A stretch of 64,000 bases of DNA from Lachnospiraceae bacterium (GTDB lineage: Bacteria > Bacillota > Clostridia > Lachnospirales > Lachnospiraceae). Positions 42,496-49,726 of this stretch are shown here, piece after piece. Under the pieces are notes generated by a model. The model did no database searches. It had not been told where the DNA came from and worked only from the letters and a program-made list of their open reading frames with translations. The translations under genes and the position numbers were made by a program. Each line of letters begins with the position of its first letter. Within the stretch, counting starts at the first letter, position 1. The stretch covers positions 1 to 64,000 of the forward strand of contig WRLH01000014.1 in NCBI GenBank assembly GCA_009777715.1, in the 5' to 3' direction.

Positions 42496-43403
42496 TTTCG
42501 CTTATACCCAACCATTTTCAAAAATAAATCTTCCAATTGTATCTGCTTCACATGGAAATCCAAAATTTCTATATTATTTTTAATGAGTTTTTCCAAAAGA
42601 TTATTTATCGTAATATTGATGAGCTGAATTTCATAAGTCAACCCACTTACTCTAAGAACCTCTAAACCATCCATTGCGGAAAAAATATCTTTTAGCTTTT
42701 CAATATTTGAACTTGTAATGCAAATAGTATCTTTTTTCCCGCGCAGTAATTCTTTTGTTTTTCCTTGGACAATGCTCTTGCCTTCGTTAAGAATCAAAAC
42801 GTCGGTACATAATTCTTCCATGTCAAGAAGATGAGAAGATACAATAAATGCAATCTTTTTTTTCACAGCAAGATGCTTGATTAAATCATATAACTCTATC
42901 ATTCCCTGCGGATCCAGTCCATTTGCCGGCTCATCTAATATGATCAGTTCCGGTTCTGCTATTAGCGTTCTGGCTAAACCCAGCCGCTGTCTCATTCCGG
43001 TTGAGTAATGCTTCACTAATTGCTTTTCTTTTCCTTTAAGGCCTACAAGCTCAAATAGTTTCTCGATTCTGCCGCTAGGTATATTATTGTACATTTGGGC
43101 GCTGTAATTTAAATTGTCCTTTCCTGACAGCTCATTAAAAAAACTAGGTATTTCTAAAGTAGCGCCAACATGAAGAATCGCTTCCCGCGGATATTTCTTG
43201 ATTGACTTTCCTTTAATAATAACTTCACCTTTATCGCAAGGAGCCAAATTCGTTATCATTCTAAGCGTTGTTGTTTTTCCGGCACCATTAGGGCCTAGCA
43301 GCCCCATTATTTCCCCTGCCCTCACATCAAAGCTTACACTTTCAACCGCAACCTTATTTTTGTATTTTTTATGCAATCCTTTAACACTAATTATTTTTTC
43401 CAT
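42492..43403 (-). CDS. ABC-2 exporter ATPase (BcrA/NatA-like)
   Basis: A 303-aa ATPase. Walker A is GLLGPNGAGKTTTLRM (about 35-50), the signature is YSTGMRQRLGLA (about 133), Walker B is LIILDEPANGLDP. The signature STGMR, not LSGGQ, is typical of the bacitracin/lantibiotic-type ATPases. The last 90 residues form the usual accessory domain. It is the first gene of the exporter operon and drives the two permeases. Confidence 0.92.
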   Translation of the reverse strand: MEKIISVKGLHKKYKNKVAVESVSFDVRAGEIMGLLGPNGAGKTTTLRMITNLAPCDKGEVIIKGKSIKKYPREAILHVGATLEIPSFFNELSGKDNLNYSAQMYNNIPSGRIEKLFELVGLKGKEKQLVKHYSTGMRQRLGLARTLIAEPELIILDEPANGLDPQGMIELYDLIKHLAVKKKIAFIVSSHLLDMEELCTDVLILNEGKSIVQGKTKELLRGKKDTICITSSNIEKLKDIFSAMDGLEVLRVSGLTYEIQLINITINNLLEKLIKNNIEILDFHVKQIQLEDLFLKMVGYKRK

Positions 43404-43466
43404 ATCATACGCAACTCTCTTTCATCAATTATAAATAACGATTATCCTTTCCTATTGCTATTAACC

Positions 43467-43494
43467 GTATCATCTTACGATTCAATGATGATAC
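43467..43494 (-). promoter_or_regulatory. Operator-like inverted repeat upstream of the ABC-2 operon
   Basis: Arms GTATCATC and GATGATAC separated by 12 bp, followed by TGTAACTGTAAC. It lies about 65-90 bp before the ATPase start and may bind the XRE regulator. Confidence 0.4.
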
Positions 43495-43609
43495 TGTAAC
43501 TGTAACATAGATTGGCAAATACGCAATCCACCGCTTGGAGAATCGGTAAAAAAACAGTCTACCGTAAGTAGATTTTTTAATTTCTATCAAGGGGAAAATC
43601 CCGAAATGC

Positions 43610-43633
43610 AAAAAACCGCCCTTAAGCGGTTTT
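43610..43633 (-). terminator. Intrinsic terminator after the DUF4062 gene
   Basis: On the minus strand AAAACCGC-TTAAGG-GCGGTTTT with a following T-run (six T). Confidence 0.75.
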
Positions 43634-43702
43634 AAGATGATTGACATACAAAAAAGAGATACTAAGCAAATTTTGATATCTCAACTTTGGTTAAATTGAA
43701 GT

Positions 43703-44815
43703 TCAATCATTTTCCTGGACCTTAGTTGAAATTGAGAAAATTGTATCATATTCATTTTCGAAAAATTCAAAATGCTCTGGAAAATCCTTGCGCCTGAAAT
43801 GAATAACTCGCCTTTCATGATCTGAAGTTCGAACGGAGTATAAATCAAGCTTTATATAATCAGTTTCCTTTTTTATACCTAAAGACTCAGTATAATGAAT
43901 CATCATCGCATATGGGAAAAAATAATCATATACTCGCCCTTGTACAGCATGAGGATATTTACTTATTAATTTTTTCAAATAATTCAATGCGTTTTTAAAT
44001 TCATTTTTTACATCTTCATCATGTCTATCCTCCGTTTCGAGACTTTCAATAAAAATATCTACTGCTTCACCACTAGGATTAATAGATATAAAGTCAAACT
44101 TAATACCCCAATTACATAAATGTGACACATCTTGATATAACTCACTATTTATGTTTAATAGATTATATGATGATTCTGCCAAAACTCTGATATGCTTAAA
44201 TTTCGATAGTCTATCTTTTAGTGTTTCCTTGTTAACATCTCTTCGAACTGCAAGCAAGTTTTCGCAACCATGAAATTCATCTGCGCTTACTAATCCTATT
44301 AAGCTATACTCTTTACTATTTTTCTCATAAAAAGCTATTGCTTTTGAAATATGATTTTCCAATTCAAGTATACTTGAATATGTAAGAGCTGCTTTTCCCT
44401 GATTCCTTACTTTGGACAAAAGTGTATTATAGCATTTTTGGTTATCATTGTCGTAGTATTCTTTGCCTTTCTTTATTGCTTTAATTCTTTTCTTTTTTAA
44501 ATAATTTTCATCAATGATAACAGCAATAATAGGTTTTTCTTTCTTTTTCGCATACTCATATTCATAATCAACATAGCTTGTTTCCATATCAGGAATCATC
44601 CACCCATATCTGCCTCCTAATAAAAGTATGAAAATATCGCACTCCTCTATTTTCTTTTCAATGGTATTAATTAATTTTTCATGAGCTGCTGTAACAAAAA
44701 ACTCCATCGAAGAGGGAATATGCTGTAAACTTAATATAAGCATAGTAACTGCAAGCCGTTCATCTTGCATATCATCTTTTGTTGAAGATATAAAAATTTG
44801 ATATTTTGGATTCAC
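43703..44815 (-). CDS. Stand-alone DUF4062 (TIR-like) protein
   Basis: A 370-aa cytoplasmic protein. The first 150 residues form a DUF4062 domain (QIFISSTKDDMQDERLAVTM, DIFILLLGGRYGWMIPD, SYVDYEYEYAKKKEKPIIAV), a flavodoxin-like fold related to TIR domains and often found on NTPases of anti-phage systems. Here no NTPase follows; the C-terminal 200 residues are not recognised (LAVRRDVNKETLKDRLSKF; YDYFFPYAMMIHYTESLG). The SD AAGGAGGATTT is strong. It lies next to two toxin-antitoxin loci and an exporter in an AT-rich stretch, which suggests an accessory or defence role. Confidence 0.75.
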   Translation of the reverse strand: MNPKYQIFISSTKDDMQDERLAVTMLILSLQHIPSSMEFFVTAAHEKLINTIEKKIEECDIFILLLGGRYGWMIPDMETSYVDYEYEYAKKKEKPIIAVIIDENYLKKKRIKAIKKGKEYYDNDNQKCYNTLLSKVRNQGKAALTYSSILELENHISKAIAFYEKNSKEYSLIGLVSADEFHGCENLLAVRRDVNKETLKDRLSKFKHIRVLAESSYNLLNINSELYQDVSHLCNWGIKFDFISINPSGEAVDIFIESLETEDRHDEDVKNEFKNALNYLKKLISKYPHAVQGRVYDYFFPYAMMIHYTESLGIKKETDYIKLDLYSVRTSDHERRVIHFRRKDFPEHFEFFENEYDTIFSISTKVQEND

Positions 44816-44903
44816 AGTAAATCCTCCTTAAGTTTAACTACTCTTTTCTCCTTCGTAAAAGCTTTGGAAGTTTAATAAGTACACGGTTTTACAACTTAAT
44901 TAA

Positions 44904-45290
44904 TCACCATAGCAACTTCAAATTATATTTCTTAATATTATCATCATCTGTTATCAACGTCATATCTTCGGTGATAGCCGATGAAATAAGCAAGCGGTCA
45001 AAAGGATCTTTATGATGGGATGGCATATCTGGCAACAAGTGAAAATGTTCTCGTCTAATGGGAAGCAAGATAAACTCATTTTCATCAGATAGCCGTTCTA
45101 TTTCAGGCAGTCCGCCATCAATTTTTATTTTTCCGGTTCCAAGTTTTATGGCAATCTCCCAAAAAGAACAAACACTAACATATATAGGATTATCTTTGTT
45201 TAGTATAATTTCCTTTGCCTCAACAGATAACTGTGAGGAGTTTTCCGCTACCCATATTAGAACATGGGTATCTATTAGATATTTCTCCAT
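44904..45290 (-). CDS. VapC-type PIN-domain toxin
   Basis: A 128-aa PIN-domain ribonuclease. The acidic site is visible: Asp in YLIDTHVLIWV, Glu in SFWEIAIKLG, Asp in DPFDRLLISSA and Asp in TLITDDDNI. The ATG at 45290 overlaps the antitoxin stop (TGATG); a GTG one codon upstream is also possible. The toxin would cleave RNA, often tRNA, when the antitoxin is lost. Confidence 0.9.
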   Translation of the reverse strand: MEKYLIDTHVLIWVAENSSQLSVEAKEIILNKDNPIYVSVCSFWEIAIKLGTGKIKIDGGLPEIERLSDENEFILLPIRREHFHLLPDMPSHHKDPFDRLLISSAITEDMTLITDDDNIKKYNLKLLW

Positions 45291-45505
45291 CACATATAAT
45301 CCTCAAATTCTTCCATCGGGGCGCAAAAATCGTCTGACATCCATACTCTGCCCTCTAAACCGCCGAGCTTTCTCTTAATTACCGGAGCCGTAGACACATT
45401 TGTTTCACTCAATTTAATAAAAGGAATACTTTTAAGCATGGCAATAATGCTATTCATCAAAGTAGTATCAGCATCCTCAGCAATTGATATTAAATACTGT
45501 CGCAT
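45290..45505 (-). CDS. DUF2281-type antitoxin of the VapC toxin
   Basis: A 71-aa protein upstream of the toxin. The C-terminus GRVWMSDDFCAPMEEFEDYM is the typical end of DUF2281 antitoxins that pair with PIN toxins. The SD AGGAGGGCG is good. The gene overlaps the toxin start. Confidence 0.85.
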   Translation of the reverse strand: MRQYLISIAEDADTTLMNSIIAMLKSIPFIKLSETNVSTAPVIKRKLGGLEGRVWMSDDFCAPMEEFEDYM

Positions 45506-45621
45506 ATTACGCCCTCCTATGCTTACTATTATAAAGCTGTAAAATTATGCAATTCTTAACGATGGATTAGAAAATACGCTTAATAGGGTTAATCAAATTA
45601 ATTTAATGATAATTGGAGTAT

Positions 45622-45648
45622 GACCCTTAAAAGGTTCTTCTAAGGGTC
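45622..45648. terminator. Hairpin beside the tmRNA 3' end
   Basis: GACCCTTA/TAAGGGTC stem with a loop of about 11 bases. It follows the tmRNA 3' end by a few bases. The T-run is missing, so processing or weak termination are both possible. Confidence 0.45.
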
Positions 45649-45654
45649 ACACGA

Positions 45655-46006
45655 TGGAATAGGCGGGAGTCGAACCCGCGTCCAAAGACTCATTCCCTGT
45701 CCTTCTACTATCATAGTCACTTATTGCGAGTTTCCTCTCATTCCCGAACTTTACCTAGAAAGTGACACCTGTGTCAGTTCAGTAGCTTCATAATACGCCC
45801 ACAGGGGCAAAGCTTAGCCTGTGTCGTTTCCTACAAAGTCGACGCCCGGGTCTTAACGTGTAGGTGCATTAAGTCGGACGACAGCCTTTAGGCTGCGTAT
45901 GCTAAATTATCTTCAGCGTTTGTGTTTAAATTTTCGCGAACTAACGCAACGCGAACTCGGATAGCTTCTCCAGCTGCAAAATCCCTGTCGAAACCTTGAC
46001 TATCCC
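45655..46006 (-). ncRNA. ssrA: tmRNA (10Sa RNA)
   Basis: Rescues stalled ribosomes together with SmpB. The 3' end has the tRNA-like T-arm GCGGGTTCGACTCCCGC, and the acceptor strand CTATTCC pairs with GGGATAG at the 5' end (46006-46000). The 3' CCA is not encoded (ATCG follows). The tag frame ends in NAEDNLAYAA and a TAA stop (about 45903-45890), followed by the hairpin AGCCTAAAGGCT. The resume codon is probably CGC or the GCG three codons before it, giving a tag of about 16 or 19 residues. The length is about 352 nt. A good promoter lies upstream. Confidence 0.93.
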
Positions 46007-46066
46007 AATTTTACAACAACTCCAGACCTACGGTCTGTCGTTGAATAATCAAGTTGCTGATTATTC

Positions 46067-46095
46067 ATTATAGCATATCCATCTCATTTTGTAAA
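46067..46095 (-). promoter_or_regulatory. Promoter of ssrA
   Basis: TTTACA (46095-46090), 17 bp, TATAAT (46072-46067) on the minus strand. The transcript would start about 50 bases before the mature tmRNA and contain two hairpins (GAATAATCA/TGATTATTC and CAGACC/GGTCTG). Confidence 0.85.
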
Positions 46096-46111
46096 GTGCT
46101 TCCAGAAATTT

Positions 46112-46705
46112 CTAAGCCAAATAATCAACACAGTTCTTAATCAGCTTTAAGTAATCTTCACATTTAAAAACTTCTTCATCATGGCCAGGCATTAAGTAGA
46201 TAAGCTTTCCATTTCCCTGTCTTTTTTCCCAGCCTGCCGGAATGGTTTTGCCGTCAAATTCGTAGCTTAAAAAGACATCAAAGTCTTCATATACTTCAAA
46301 ATGATAAGGCTCGTCATTAATTTGGAAGTCTTTTATTCCTTTCGTCAAATGATGATCCAGGGCGTTAACCAAAATCTCACAGTAAGGCGGATGGTCTAAG
46401 AATTTTGCGCCATGGACAGCTTCTAGGCCGGGGGTGGCCTGGATTGACATTCCTGTATGGATGCTTAGGATTTTCCCGCCGCCATTGACATAATCAAGAA
46501 GGGCTGCCGTCTGCCCTTGGCTTAACTCTTTAAACCATGCGTCAACGAAGCAGATTAACAAATCAAAATCGTTAAGCTTCGTAAAGTAATCATAGTCGTT
46601 GGTAAAGGTTAAGTTTTCTTCGCCAAGCACCTTTGTCACAGGAAATATTGAGTTAAGCGGGTGGTATTTGGCAACTGTATCACCAATAATCAGTATTTTT
46701 TTCAT
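46112..46705 (-). CDS. ThuA-like (glutamine-amidotransferase-fold) protein
   Basis: A 197-aa protein of the ThuA-like family, which has a class I glutamine amidotransferase fold and is linked to sugar metabolism in other bacteria. Recognised parts are LLICFVDAWF, LLDYVNGGGKILSIHTGMS, HPPYCEILV, and PAGWEKRQGNGKLIYLMPGHDEEVF-like ending. It sits between smpB and ssrA, where it is not usual. The SD AGGAGGGTTT is attached to a copy of the TTTCACAAGC stem-loop. The reaction is unknown. Confidence 0.8.
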   Translation of the reverse strand: MKKILIIGDTVAKYHPLNSIFPVTKVLGEENLTFTNDYDYFTKLNDFDLLICFVDAWFKELSQGQTAALLDYVNGGGKILSIHTGMSIQATPGLEAVHGAKFLDHPPYCEILVNALDHHLTKGIKDFQINDEPYHFEVYEDFDVFLSYEFDGKTIPAGWEKRQGNGKLIYLMPGHDEEVFKCEDYLKLIKNCVDYLA

Positions 46706-46721
46706 TTTAAACCCTCCTGTA

Positions 46722-46780
46722 TTTCACAAGCGGAGCTTGTGAAAAAAACTTTAGTTTTAAAGCTTTAGCTTTTTATTCTC
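46722..46780 (-). repeat. Stem-loop module before the ThuA-like gene
   Basis: TTTCACAAGC-TCC-GCTTGTGAAA (46744-46722 on minus) preceded by AAAACTAAAGTTTT and followed by TACAGGAGGG, the SD of the gene. The same order of modules is seen at 4386-4475. Confidence 0.85.
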
Positions 46781-46787
46781 CTCATCT

Positions 46788-46813
46788 CATTGTGGCTTAA
46801 AACAGCCACAATG
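46788..46813 (-). terminator. Hairpin after smpB
   Basis: CATTGTGGCT-TAAAAC-AGCCACAATG, a perfect 10-bp stem 20 bp after the smpB stop, without a T-run. Confidence 0.45.
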
Positions 46814-46835
46814 TCAATCCTTTTTCTCAATTTTG

Positions 46836-47303
46836 CTATGCTCTTAATTTTACTTTCAAATCTTTTTCCGCTTCGCGTTTCTGCGCTTTTTTGGCAAGGT
46901 CATTTCGTTTGTCATAAAGCTTTTTACCTTTAGCAAGGCCAATTTCGATTTTGGCCCTGCCATCGCGGAAATAAACCTGCAAAGGGACAAGGGTATAACC
47001 TTTTTCGGCAATCCCGCTGGCTAATTTGCGGATCTGGGTTTTATGCAGGAGCAGTTTTTTGGCCCTGAGCGGATCTTTGTTAAAAATATTGCCCTTTTCA
47101 TAAGGGCTGATGTGCATTCCATGCGCAAATATTTCACCTTTTTCGATCTTTATAAAGGATTCCTTAATGCTGCATTTTCCAAGGCGCAATGATTTTACCT
47201 CTGTTCCGTGGAGGACAAGGCCAGCTTCGTATTTTTCTTCAATAAAATAGTCGTGGTAGGCTTTTTTGTTATTTGCGACTAATTTCATTCCCTCTTTGCT
47301 CAT
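46836..47303 (-). CDS. smpB: SsrA-binding protein SmpB
   Basis: Binds tmRNA and brings it to stalled ribosomes. The 155-aa protein matches the family throughout (VANNKKAYHDYFIEEKYEAG, GTEVKSLRLGK, LRAKKLLLHK, GKKLYDKR). I chose the start MSKEGMKLV (47303), as most SmpB proteins begin just before the ANNKKA motif and GGTG lies before it; an ATG four codons upstream is in frame. It follows rnr by 20 bp and precedes ssrA with one inserted gene, the classical Firmicutes arrangement. Confidence 0.95.
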   Translation of the reverse strand: MSKEGMKLVANNKKAYHDYFIEEKYEAGLVLHGTEVKSLRLGKCSIKESFIKIEKGEIFAHGMHISPYEKGNIFNKDPLRAKKLLLHKTQIRKLASGIAEKGYTLVPLQVYFRDGRAKIEIGLAKGKKLYDKRNDLAKKAQKREAEKDLKVKLRA

Positions 47304-47324
47304 TTTAATCACCATGCCTTTTAA

Positions 47325-49217
47325 TCATTCCTCAATTACTAACTCAAAATCTACTAACCTGCTCCATTTATCGGCCGCCTTTACCCATATCTTAACCGGC
47401 TGGCCTAACCGATAGCTGACCCCGGTATTTCGCCCCACAAGCCGCATTGTCAGCTCGTCAAATTGATAATAATCACCGGGAATGGTCTTGATAAGCACCA
47501 GCCCATCAACCGTATTGGGCAGTTCAACATAAATGCCCCACAGCGTTACGCCCGAAATAACCCCGTCGTATATTTCGCCAAGATGGTCTTCCATGTATTC
47601 TGCTTTTTTAAGCTTGATGACCTCGCGCTCGGTTTCTTCGGCCCGCCGCTCAAGCTCGGATGATTTTTTTGCCACTTTGGGCAAAATGCTTAAGTAATGT
47701 TTGCTGCGGGCTTTTGTAAACTGGCCGTTCAGATGTTCCTTGATAATGCGGTGAATCTGCAAATCGGGATAACGCCTGATCGGCGAAGAAAAATGGCAAT
47801 AATAAGGGCTGGCAAGGCCAAAATGGCTGGTCTCTTCAATGGAATAAGACGCTCTTTTCATGCTCCTTAAGGTCAGGCGGTTAACCAGCTTTTCATACGG
47901 TGTCCCTGCTGCCTGTTTTAGCAAAAGCTGGACATCGCGGGAATGGAATTTTTCCAATTGCTCAACGGACTTTCGCCTTTCGTTGTTCCAATTCTTGCTC
48001 TTTCTTTTTGCAGGTTTGTGTTTTGCCCTGCTTCCGCCCATTTTGTAGCCAAAATTGCCAAGGGCAATCTTAAGCTCTTCAATTTTTTCCGGATCCGGGT
48101 TTTCATGGCTGCGGTAAATAAAAGGGGACTTAAGCCGGAAAAAATGTTCGGCGACCGTTTCATTGGCTAAAAGCATAAATTCTTCGATGATCCGGGTCGC
48201 TTTATTGCCAAAATATGGCAAAATATCGTAAGGCACGCCGGAATCATCAATCAGTATTTTGCTTTCGGGAAATTCAAAATCAAGTGAACCGCGCTTTTTC
48301 CTTTTCTTTTTAAGTATTATTGCCAAGTCTTCCATCAAACTAATCAGCGGTTTAAAATCATCAGGCTTTTTCCCTTCGATAATTTCCATGACCAGATCGT
48401 AAGTTAACCGTCTGGAAATCTTGATGACTGTTTCCTTAATCTCGTGTTCAAGCACTTCGCCTTGCGGCGAAACCAGCATGATACAGGAAAGGGCAAGGCG
48501 GTCTTCACCTGCGTTAAGCGAACATATTCCATTTGACAATTTAGTCGGCAGCATTGGGATAACCCGGTCAACAAGGTAAGTGCTTGTCCCGCGGAGCTTT
48601 GCTTCTAGGTCAAGCGCAGAACCTTCCTTAACATAGTGGGCGACATCAGCGATATGGACGCCGAGGCGAAAATTGCTTCCCTCTTTTCCGATACTGATTG
48701 CATCGTCCAAATCCTTGGCATCAGCCCCGTCAATCGTGACGGTGACGAGACTGCGTAAATCTGTCCGCCTTAAAATCTCCTCTTGGGGAATTGCTTCCCC
48801 GGCGGCTTTTTCCGCTTCCAGCAAGGTTTTTTCATTAAAGGTATAAGGAAGCCCAGCCGCTTTAATGATGGCAAGGACATCCATGCCCGGCTCTCCTGCG
48901 TCGCGGATTATTTTGATTTTCTGTTTCTTTTCCTTAAACCCTTGGATTTCGGATTCTGCCCTTAACTTAAAGAATTTTTTCTGCTTCGGTGCTTTTTCTT
49001 CTCTCTCTTGCCCGACCTTTTTCTTCAAGCTGTATTTTCCGCGTTTGGAAACTTCGATTTTGCCGTCCGCTAAAAGCTCATTAAGCACTTGCTTTAGAAT
49101 GGGGCGGTTTTCTGATTTGACCTGCAATAAAGCCGCCAGTTCTTTTTCTTTCATCGGCAAATACAGGTCTTCGCGCATCAGCTTTAAGATTATTTTTTTC
49201 CGCTTAAATATGTTCAT
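47325..49217 (-). CDS. rnr: Ribonuclease R without cold-shock domains
   Basis: A 3'-5' exoribonuclease that degrades structured RNA and works with trans-translation. The 630-aa protein has the N-terminal winged helix (about 1-65), the RNB catalytic domain (about 151-520; TIDGADAKDLDDAIS with the metal-binding aspartates, FSSPIRRYPDL) and a C-terminal S1 domain (about 545-630). The two cold-shock domains normally between winged helix and RNB are absent; only about 45 lysine-rich residues link them before EPGMDVLAIIKAAGLP. A lysine/arginine-rich insert (RAKHKPAKRKSKNWNNERRK) lies in the RNB domain. The SD is part of a degenerate stem-loop module. Confidence 0.92.
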   Translation of the reverse strand: MNIFKRKKIILKLMREDLYLPMKEKELAALLQVKSENRPILKQVLNELLADGKIEVSKRGKYSLKKKVGQEREEKAPKQKKFFKLRAESEIQGFKEKKQKIKIIRDAGEPGMDVLAIIKAAGLPYTFNEKTLLEAEKAAGEAIPQEEILRRTDLRSLVTVTIDGADAKDLDDAISIGKEGSNFRLGVHIADVAHYVKEGSALDLEAKLRGTSTYLVDRVIPMLPTKLSNGICSLNAGEDRLALSCIMLVSPQGEVLEHEIKETVIKISRRLTYDLVMEIIEGKKPDDFKPLISLMEDLAIILKKKRKKRGSLDFEFPESKILIDDSGVPYDILPYFGNKATRIIEEFMLLANETVAEHFFRLKSPFIYRSHENPDPEKIEELKIALGNFGYKMGGSRAKHKPAKRKSKNWNNERRKSVEQLEKFHSRDVQLLLKQAAGTPYEKLVNRLTLRSMKRASYSIEETSHFGLASPYYCHFSSPIRRYPDLQIHRIIKEHLNGQFTKARSKHYLSILPKVAKKSSELERRAEETEREVIKLKKAEYMEDHLGEIYDGVISGVTLWGIYVELPNTVDGLVLIKTIPGDYYQFDELTMRLVGRNTGVSYRLGQPVKIWVKAADKWSRLVDFELVIEE

Positions 49218-49247
49218 CTACACCCCTGCATTTCACACTTTTCCCAA

Positions 49248-49276
49248 ATAAAAAGCACCCTTAACAAGAGTGCTTT
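49248..49276 (-). terminator. Intrinsic terminator between secG and rnr
   Basis: On the minus strand AAAGCACTCTT-GTT-AAGGGTGCTTT, then TTATTT; one mismatch in the stem. It may reduce read-through from secG into rnr. Confidence 0.75.
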
Positions 49277-49294
49277 CATTTGCGGTTGTTTTCC

Positions 49295-49534
49295 TTAAAG
49301 AAAGGTGAAATTAAGGATTACAGTCAGCAGTAAGAAGCCAATCGCCAGATACTTGGTAACTTTCACTAAGGTCCCTTCCATTGAACGGCCTTTGTTTTTG
49401 CCCCAGTATGTCTCGGCTGCGCCGCTTATCGAACCTAGCCCGGCGGCTTTTCCCTCTTGCAATAAAACTAAGATAACTAACGCTATACAGATCAAGATAA
49501 ATACTAATGTCAAAATAATTCGTAATACCGTCAT
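49295..49534 (-). CDS. secG: Preprotein translocase subunit SecG
   Basis: Small membrane subunit of the SecYEG channel, 79 aa, two membrane helices (about 4-24 and 55-75) joined by the conserved loop LLQEGKAAGLGSISGAAETYWGKNKGRS. The start MTVLRII at 49534 was chosen because GGAGGT lies five bases before it; the open frame continues upstream for 24 codons without family similarity. Confidence 0.93.
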   Translation of the reverse strand: MTVLRIILTLVFILICIALVILVLLQEGKAAGLGSISGAAETYWGKNKGRSMEGTLVKVTKYLAIGFLLLTVILNFTFL

Positions 49535-49649
49535 ATCGACCTCCGAATAATAATATGCAGTAATAATTGTAGCCAAGCTTGCTATGACCAGTAACCATTG
49601 TAGCACAAGATTAAGTGCTAGGCAAGTACTTTTTTTATTGTTATAATAA

Positions 49650-49726
49650 AAGCTGGAAGAATTTCATTCTTCCAGCTTGGGGTTTTAAGGTAAGCTTAAA
49701 GCCCCAGACTTTGAAAGGCAGTTAAG
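49650..49726 (+). repeat. Stem-loops before the PMT gene
   Basis: AAGCTGGAAGAA/TTCTTCCAGCTT (49650-49678), GGGGTTTTAAG/CTTAAAGCCCC (49679-49705), then AGACTTTGAAAGG and the start codon. A TATAAT (49642-49647) lies just before, so the hairpins form the 5' leader. AGACTTTGAAAGG also precedes dpaB and occurs at 4275. Confidence 0.75.

Larger units (their letters stand above)
43404..43702. other. 300-bp intergenic region with operator-like dyad and terminator
   Basis: No gene is supported; a 72-codon frame on the minus strand lacks an SD and known features. The region holds the inverted repeat GTATCATC/GATGATAC (43467-43494) next to a doubled TGTAAC, upstream of the exporter operon, and a terminator at 43610-43633. 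Confidence 0.5.

Noticed and set aside
43429..43647. 72-codon frame between the ABC-2 operon and the DUF4062 gene
   Set aside because: It spans the terminator, has no SD and no recognisable motif.
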